A stretch of 64,000 nt of DNA from Galeopsis tetrahit (Eukaryota > Streptophyta > Magnoliopsida > Lamiales > Lamiaceae), in NCBI GenBank assembly GCA_963675135.1, contig OY776131.1, forward strand, positions 33,317,381 to 33,381,380, read 5' to 3'. The notes under the pieces are model-generated. The model saw only the letters and a program-made list of their open reading frames with translations. It ran no database searches and was not told where the DNA came from. This document shows positions 57,141 through 64,000 of this stretch, piece by piece; the first letter of the stretch is position 1, and every line of letters begins with the position of its first letter. The position numbers and the translations under genes were made by a program.

Positions 57141-58899
57141 AAGGAAGTTGTATTTATCTCAGGGTTAAAATGATTTTTTTTCTCCTATTTTGCACCTATA
57201 GGTAATTATTTAAAATAATAGCACCTAATTGTAATGGGATGTCCTAAATGGCACCTAAAAGTAAAAAAACTCTTATGTAAATACTACTACTATTTTTGAA
57301 GATAAAATTATATCTTCGAGATTTGAGATTATCCATTTTCTTATTTTTTTTAGACCATTTATCTCTCTTCTCTTAAATAAGAAAAAAAAAATGAAAGGAG
57401 AGTTGTAAGAGTAAAATTAAATAAGTCACCAACAACTCTATCTAACTTCCTATCACCAAATGAAGGTTAAATTAAAATTTGGAACAAGTCGTTTATTTGA
57501 AGGAATCAGTTATAAAGAGGAATCAATAGTATGTTTTTCTAATTAAAAAAAAATACTCCTATGAGTAGTTTAATTTGGAACAAGTCGTTTAATTTGCATG
57601 AGTAGTTTATATTTAAAAGCGTGCTTTTAAATGAAAAAAAAAATCCATAATTTGATTAGCAAAGTGTAAAACAACCACGTACATTGGATTATGAGTTGAT
57701 ACTTTGATATATGAACTAACAATTTAATGTAAGTTGGTCCAAAGCGAATGACCCCACACTTATATTAATTGGATCATATTAATTTAAAACAATAATCTCG
57801 TTAATCGTTATACATAATTATATTATACGACCATTTAATAACTGAAAGTAAGGAGAGCCAAAAAAAAAAAAAAATTGTACATGTGATGTGAATGTATTTT
57901 GTAAGGTGATGGGTATTAGAAACCATCATTTATTTTATTATTTTATGAGTAAATTTTGTGTAAAACGATATCAAGGCAGATCTTACTTTCAGTTATACTG
58001 TACTTTAGTTTATTATAATTAAGTTGAAGTTTCATAATGCATTCAACGTGATATATAATATAGTAAATATGATCGGTGACTATGATTTATAAAAAAAATT
58101 ACTACTTTTTTTTAAATTTTTTTTTTTTTTTTTTGAGAAATGATCGAAAACCAATTATTCCATTTAAATCATGTTAAGCACTACGTTATTATGTGAAAAA
58201 AGAAGAAGCTATTCGGTGCATCAAGAAAAGTTTAAAAGAGCTAAAGTACGTGGTCGTTCACTTGTAGGTGTGACTACTTATTAATTAATCTGAAAGAAGA
58301 CGAATTATTCTAAAATGCCACTAGGCACAATATTCAAATGGCCGGGTTTTTAATATCTATCTTAATCTGCAAATAGTATACTGTATAATTTATTCAAAGC
58401 ACTACTACTTTTTTTTTTGAATGTTGTGTTCACATACACCAACATGCGTGCACAATTCGTCAAATTTTCTTAGAATTCGTACTTTATGTTCTGTATTAAA
58501 AAAAAAATTGGTGTTTCAGTGTTTGACTATATGTAGAAAAAAATTAGTGAAATGTTTCATATTATGTAACCGAGTTCATTTGAAGATACGAGTCAGATTA
58601 TCTAAATGAGACCAACTCAAATGTGAAAATGAAACTGCTTACATTTTGTGAATTGTTTTTTATTTGTTCGGAAGTTGAATCGATACATTTTAGGGGTGAT
58701 CTTTTGTACAATACTGCATGTATTCATCTCATTTCAATTAGATCAAAGTTAAAATTATAAGTCCATTTAGTTCAAAAGTCAAAATCTTAAGTTAAATCTC
58801 ACGGATCTCAATTAGTTCTGTTAATAAACTTCACAAAAATTCGCGGGTCATAAGACCGGATCCGGATTGTCCAGAAAATTCACGGATCGCAAACAAGTG
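57141..58899. other. Non-coding AT-rich DNA
   Basis: Long homopolymer A and T tracts (about 57862-57875, 58103-58137). No supported gene, RNA or structured element seen. Confidence 0.4.
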
Positions 58900-59240
58900 G
58901 TTTACTACATAACCAAAATATTGTTACTACAAAGACAATGTATTACCACTACAAGACCAAAAGTTTACTACCATCTAAAAATATTTTGGCAAATTCACCC
59001 AAGAAACTAATTGTCCAGAATATTTTTGGACATGTAGTAATACACTTTTGACCTTATAGTAATAAAATTTTGGTCTTAAAAATATTCTAGTAATTTCGCA
59101 AAAAAAAAAAAAAAAACAAGTGTTCAAATTTTTTTTTAACTTGTAGTAATATACTTTTGGCTTGTAGTGATAAAATTTTGATCTTGTAGTAACATAGTTT
59201 TGATCATATAGTAAGATAATACGGAGTATATGTTAGCGAA
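58900..59240. repeat. Degenerate short repeats with GTAGTAATA motif
   Basis: Repeated GTAGTAATACACTTTTGACC and ATAGTAATAAAATTTTGGTC type units, in both orientations (for example ACTACAAGACCAAAAGTTTA at about 58950). Confidence 0.6.
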
Positions 59241-59321
59241 AAAAAATATTTTAATTAAGATTGACCCACGTTTGAACGGCGTTTGACCCACAAAATTTAA
59301 CCTAAATTTATGGGTTGCACT

Positions 59322-59523
59322 CTTGTTTACCAGTTACATACATGTAACTTGTTTATATTTAATATTTGAACTAATACTATATAATAGGTGAACTAATACT
59401 ATATTATATTTGAACTAATACTATACTGTATTTGTCATAACTCATGAGTAACATTCACCTATTTAGAAAATTCTATTAAATAAAATAGGAACAAGTTATA
59501 TGCATGTAACTGGTACACACAAG
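59322..59523. mobile_element. Small MITE with ~30-bp TIR
   Basis: CTTGTTTACCAGTTACATAC at the left and an inverted match ending TAACTGGTACACACAAG at the right, with tandem GAACTAATACTATA units in the middle. Superfamily and duplication not resolved. Confidence 0.7.
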
Positions 59524-59602
59524 TATTTGATAAATAAGTTGTAATTAAGAATAAAGTAAAATAATATATTCAAAGCATATACGAGATTGGTCAAATAAAG
59601 AC

Positions 59603-60761
59603 GGGAAAATATCAATTTTGGTCACCCACTTTTACCTCTTTTCATATTTGGTCACTCACATTTAGTCACTTTCAAAATTGGTCACTCACTTATTATATTC
59701 TATCAAAATTGATCATTCCGTTAGTCAATCTGTCATTGACTAACGGAGAAAGAGTTTTCAGCTCAAAATTTTCAAAACTTTAAAAACTCTGATGCATCTA
59801 ATTTAAAAACTCTGATGCATCTTCTATAAACTAATGAAACAAATGCAGTAGCAAGAATGAAACATTGAAACCTAGTGAAAAAATACCCAGTGAAGAATCT
59901 TAGTGAATCACAAAAATTATACATTATTTCTTATTTTAATTTAAGTTTTAAGTTTTTTATGACAAAATTATTTTATTATATTTATCTTATAGATCAGAAG
60001 GAATTCTCATTATATTTATCCAGGTCAGAAGAAATTCTCATGCATCTTTTAGAAGGAATTTTCATTATATTTATCCTTGATCAGAAAGAATTCTCATGAA
60101 TCTTCTGGAACTTGAGACTTGTTGGGTAGTCAAAAAAATTCAATAAATTTTTAATAATTATTTAACAATTATGAATTCATTTGTTGTTGGTTTAACGTAA
60201 ATCTGGTAGTCAAAAAATTTCAATAAGTTTTTAATAATTATTTAACTCAATTATGAATTCATTTGTTGTTGGTTTACTTTTTATTTTACAGGAAATTAGA
60301 AACTCAAGAGATAGAATGAAACTTTGTACTCTGGTTTTTTTTTTTGAACAATTGTATTCTGTTTTTCAAGATTTCGTTCTAAATATTTTTCTATTAAGAT
60401 CATTATTGCAGATTTCTTGAAATGTTAGTCAAACTATTGGACATTTGAAATTAATTGAAATACGTAAATTTCTAACTCCTGAGTTTCTCATTTCCTAATT
60501 ATCTATAAAATAAAAAGTAAATCACTAAAAGATGCATCAAAATTTCTTGCTTCTGTAAGATGCATGAGAATTTTTTAATCTAGGTTTTGAGAAATTTCAC
60601 GGCTCAAAACTCTTTCTCCGTTAGTCAATGACAGATTGACTAACGGAATGATCAATTTTGATAAAAAATAATAAGTGAGTGACCAATTTTGATAGTGACT
60701 AAATGTGGGTGACCAAATATGAAAAGAGGTAAAACTGGGTGACCAAAATTGATATTTTCCC
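59603..60761. mobile_element. Non-autonomous Mutator-type element, 9-bp duplication
   Basis: TIRs of about 160 bp, GGGAAAATATCAATTTTGGT at the left and the inverted match ending GATATTTTCCC at the right, about 95% paired. AATAAAGAC flanks both sides exactly (59594-59602, 60762-60770). 1159 bp, no transposase. The inside holds ~27-bp AGAAGGAATTCTCATTATAT repeats (59995-60110) and an ~80-bp direct repeat (60125-60275). Confidence 0.97.
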
Positions 60762-60798
60762 AATAAAGACCGTGTGAGATTATACGGATCAATTAATA

Positions 60799-60962
60799 AT
60801 GTTTTAGAATAGTATTTTAATTTTCAATTTATACGAATTTTATCAAAGTTAGTATGCTTGGAAAATTCGCCTCAAATTAAATGTTTTAGAATAGTATTTT
60901 AATTTTCAATTTATACGAATTTTATCAAAGTTAGTATGCTTTGAAAATTCGCCTCAACATCT
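60799..60962. repeat. 82-bp tandem duplication
   Basis: Two nearly identical copies beginning ATGTTTTAGAATAGTATTTT and ending AAATTCGCCTCAA. Confidence 0.92.
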
Positions 60963-61089
60963 TAATTTGAAACTAACTGTCCTACCCAAAATAAATAACG
61001 TTTTAATATAATATTTTAATTTTAAATTATTTGATGTTTTACTTTTTTTTTTTTCACTTTGTTAAATTAATTCTCTCAAAAAATACTAT

Positions 61090-61620
61090 GTCTTGGGTGA
61101 TTCTATATAGAAATATATCCACAAAAAAATACATCATCGCCGCCCCCTCCCCAAATTCCATCACTGTTTTTATTCGGTGAATTATGTTTTCTTTCTTCTC
61201 TGAATGGCTTTTGCATGGAAAAAAGATGTGTTACAGTCTCTATCTTTAAGACAAAGTGTACAGGATCTCTAAAACCACCGCATCTCCTCATGTTTCAACA
61301 ACTCATTGAACTCTTTTTGCGTTGCTTTTGTTTCGATGATTATTTCTTCACTTGACGCCTGACCGATTGATCACTTTTGCGACGTTATGACTCACATTCT
61401 CAAAAGCGTTCCTTATTGAGTATTGATAGTTCTCTAGAGATTTTCACCATTTTTTTCCAACTCCATAAAACACAGTCAAAAAAGGGTACTAGTACTAGGG
61501 GCAGCTCGTCAGAGCAATTGAAAAGTGTTTGCTCGTTGAGACCGGATTGACTGCCCATAGATGTCGGTAGTAATCCATTTGTTATTTTTTCCATTCTCAA
61601 CTTCAATGAGAAAGACTATG
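61090..61620 (-). pseudogene. LINE reverse-transcriptase linker fragment
   Basis: Minus strand. NELLKHEEMRWF, then KDRDCNTSFFHAKAIQRRKK (about 61260-61180), the region before the RT core of plant L1-type LINEs (family: GDRNT-FFH-KA-QR-KK). Stops and shifts follow on both sides. No endonuclease or catalytic RT block remains in the window. Confidence 0.6.
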
Positions 61621-61639
61621 CCCAAATTTTCATGTAGGA

Positions 61640-61990
61640 GCGCCTTTTGACTGGAGCCTCCTTATGGCTAACGGCTCCAAGCCCACCCTATTTTTTTTTA
61701 ATTTTTTCTTTTATATTTTATTTTTTCGTAATTATTTGTATTTTTTTTTATTAAAACAATAACAAAATTACTTACACTCTTAAAATTAAAATACTCCACA
61801 AAATTAATATCTTTCCAGCATTATTTTATTTTCAAAATTCACTCATTTTTTATCTACATTTTACTTCAAACCTTATCAAATTCACTTTACACCCATATTA
61901 GTTTTTGCTAAACTATTTGTAAAATATACATATTTAACTTTTTACATAATTTAAAATTTCAATTAAATAACATTTAAAAAAAATTCTGAA
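61640..61990. mobile_element. Decayed hAT relic
   Basis: GGAGCCTCCTTATGGCTAAC and CCAAGCCCACCC followed by an AATTATTTGTATTTTTTTTT stretch, aligning loosely with the left half of the hAT MITE at 28661. Right end not found. Confidence 0.4.
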
Positions 61991-62855
61991 TTTATCAACT
62001 ATTTTTGAACTACCTAAAAAGTTAGTCGAGACAAACAATGTGCAACCGTATGCTCTGATTACGAGACTGATTCACCTTGTTTTGACACCTATTGTTACCA
62101 CTGCCACGAACGAACATTTTCAACAATGAACCATGTCAAGAGTGTTATTCGAAACAAAATGGAGAGTTATTAATTTATCAAATTATATAGTTGTTAATAT
62201 TAAAAAAGAATTGTTTGAAAACTTATTATATCTATTGGATAAAAAATCATATGCTGCAATTTATATAAAAGATAATGTTACTTTTATTTTTTTTATTGCA
62301 TTCATTCTAGTTTATCCTAAATTTTTTTTTTTTTTTGACTCCGCTCTTAATTTTGAAAGTTCGAACTATAGCCCAATTCTCAAGCCCGCAACAATTTCAA
62401 CTAATGTCGACGATCATTGGGATCAGAGGGCAGCCTCCACCGTTGATGGTGTAGGAGTTAAGAGAGGTTAGATGCATGATTTCTTTGTTTATGGACTTTA
62501 TTGCCGTGGTGGGAGTTGAGTAGTTATAAAAGTGTAAGAGTTGTGACTTGTGAGTTGTTTTGTGCGAGAGTTTTGGGTTCTAAGGTCTTAAAAGGCAGAA
62601 TCTTTTTCCCAAAGTTTGAGCGAACTTTTGTAATCCCTATCGATTCACCTTTGTCGGATAATTTCGTTAAAAGTTTTAATTTACAATTCTTGATTTCTGG
62701 CTATAGGAATTTGAAGGGTAATTTTAGATTTTCAATTCGATACAAAGAAAAATTGTATATTTAATAACGTTTATTATGAATTATTTATCATATCAAACAA
62801 TCAAATTGTATCTATACAACTTTAATTGTATACCATATCAAACACTTATAAATAA
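61991..62855. other. Non-coding DNA, short frames only
   Basis: Frames at 62133-62471 and 62501-62764 show no recognised domain and lie in AT-rich DNA. I do not support them as genes. Confidence 0.4.
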
Positions 62856-62990
62856 GGTAAAGTCTAGTATGCACTCGAGTTCATGTTGTGCACCCTAGTT
62901 ATACCATTTACTAAAAAGTGTAAATCAGTAAAATTGAAAAGTGCAACATGGACTAGGGTGCACAAGATGCACTCGAGTCCATAGCAGACC
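62856..62990. mobile_element. Short MITE related to 12166-12745
   Basis: Arms GCACTCGAGTTCATGTTGTG / CACCCTAG and the inverted CTAGGGTGCACAAGATGCAC at the right. The inside has one or two AAAAGTGTAA / GAAAAGTGCAA units, the same motif that is amplified in the 12166 element. Confidence 0.7.
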
Positions 62991-63896
62991 AACCGTACTG
63001 CAAAAGTGCAAATACTTTTCCATATTAAATAATATACTTCTTATTTTGTACCCTTTATCTCATCTCCTCGGTCAAATAGTCCAAATTAGCCCTCAAAGTA
63101 AAAGTGACAATATACTAGAAAAAAAAAACCAGGCCAAAAAAAAAAAACATTATTTTGGTCCTTTTTAATTGTGGTTTAAATATGTTTCACGAAAATTAAG
63201 AATTAAATAGTAATACATATATATAATATGATGTTTTTATCATATCATTTATTTATGAGTAAATTTACTTAATTAATGCATATAATCACGAAAAGAAAGA
63301 GCGTAGAAGAATAAAATATTTTGAAGATTGATACTTGAGGGCAATTGATTGTATCTACACAATTAAAATCGAACTCCAATTGAATTGAATTAAATATTAA
63401 ATATTAAATTGAGTAAGTTGAACATTAAATGGAGTACTAAATTGCATGAGGTAATTTGTCTATTTTGAAACATAAATTCTACTTTAGAAATACAATTACA
63501 TGGACGTAGGCAGTAAAAAATACAAGTATATAGTACATTCTTTCAAAAAAAATTTTAATTAGATGAAATTTATTTGTTGTAATTTACCTACTTTAATTAA
63601 ATTGTTTATTTGGACCGGGCTAAACGGACTAGCCCGATTACCCTTAAAAAATGTAGGATTATAATTGATAGATTGTAGACCCATTTAAATTCAGATTTTT
63701 TTACTCGAGCTGAGCCAACGGGTTAAGTGGGCTAGCCCGCCAGCCTGAGTTGTAATATATATATATATTTTTAAAATGTGGGTATACATTTAAATTTTAG
63801 TTCAATGAATAATCTATAAATTTTTTTTTTTTTAATCTAATACAAAAAATATCCTCACTCTCAGCCCCAAGTTCCCCAACACATTTAGCGTCATTA
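62991..63896. other. Non-coding AT-rich DNA
   Basis: No gene or element recognised. GGACTAGCCCG / GGGCTAGCCCGCC (about 63628 and 63730) is a short repeated motif. Confidence 0.35.
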
Positions 63897-63958
63897 GTTA
63901 AATACTTAGATATACCTTTCTCGGCCTTTTGGCTAAGATCAAGTTAAATACTTAGATA
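63897..63958 (+). pseudogene. U2 snRNA 5' fragment (63912-63943) within a 16-bp direct repeat
   Basis: 63912-63943 is ATACCTTTCTCGGCCTTTTG followed by GCTAAGATCAAG, identical to the first 32 nt of plant U2 spliceosomal RNA as I know it. It stops just before the branch-point recognition sequence. GTTAAATACTTAGATA is exactly repeated at 63897-63912 and 63943-63958. Such a duplication with a 3'-truncated snRNA is typical of retrotransposed snRNA copies primed internally. No U2 promoter (USE/TATA) is seen upstream, and stem-loops II to IV are missing, so it is not a functional U2 gene. Confidence 0.9.
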
Positions 63959-64000
63959 CCCTAATTTGAATCAAATATCATTGACACTCCTCACTACTTT

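Noticed and set aside
62133..62764. Two ORFs of 112 and 87 residues as genes
   Set aside because: AT-rich, no domain, no promoter evidence and no codon pattern distinguishing them from background.
63912..63943. Functional U2 snRNA gene
   Set aside because: Only the first 32 nt are present, with no upstream promoter elements and no downstream stem-loops.

Overview
This is a stretch of flowering-plant nuclear DNA, probably eudicot, that is AT-rich and dominated by transposable elements. The evidence is Ty1/copia, Ty3/gypsy, LINE, SINE, hAT, CACTA, Mutator (MULE), Stowaway and Helitron remains, plus fragments of plant-specific families (plant mobile domain, plant GDSL esterase, defensin-like peptide, E2 of the UBC8 group). 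Genes have plant-type short introns and TATA boxes. I cannot name the species. No intact, conventional host gene is evident; almost every coding stretch is a transposon gene or a broken gene.

Layout. 0-1.6 kb: a minus-strand 'gypsy-type transposon' gene with two 85-bp introns, running off the left edge. 1.6-7 kb: a SINE-like relic, a candidate solo LTR, dispersed and tandem (926-bp period) AT-rich repeats carrying Stowaway MITEs, a captured E2 ubiquitin-conjugating exon and a long perfect hairpin. 7-12 kb: a non-autonomous gypsy element with gag only, a 32-bp minisatellite and a 958-bp 3' LTR, split by about 1.7 kb of foreign DNA. 12-16 kb: MITEs, a long-TIR element, a tRNA-derived SINE and a LINE tail. 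16.1-25.0 kb: a nearly complete Sirevirus-type copia element (5' LTR, gag, pol, start of a post-pol ORF), lacking its 3' LTR. 25.2-30.6 kb: a 1.5-kb tandem array (3 full units plus a partial one), one unit holding a hAT MITE with a perfect 8-bp target duplication.

30.6-40 kb: a plant mobile domain exon meeting a decayed MuDR-type transposase tail to tail, an inverted piece of the array, a viroplasmin-domain gene, two small genes with TATA boxes (Gly-rich and coiled-coil), AT-rich and telomere-like minisatellites and a CACTA MITE. 40-48.4 kb: a LINE-like insertion with a 13-bp duplication, Stowaway, a SINE with a 16-bp duplication, and a decayed copia 3' half whose LTR contains a solo gypsy LTR of the 7-12 kb family, flanked by GAGAT. 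48.4-50.7 kb: a GDSL esterase pseudogene invaded by a hAT element. 50.7-64 kb: a possible defensin-like peptide gene, Helitron helicase remains, two Mutator-type elements with clear 10-bp and 9-bp duplications, LINE ORF1 and reverse-transcriptase remains, small MITEs and, at the right edge, a U2 snRNA 5' fragment inside a 16-bp direct repeat.

The genes do not form a pathway. What connects them is the history of nested insertion, tandem amplification and capture of host gene pieces. The most noteworthy items are the U2 retro-fragment, the captured E2 exon, the mobile-domain/MULE junction, the gag-only element with its solo-LTR relative, the 1.5-kb array, and the small TATA-driven genes.
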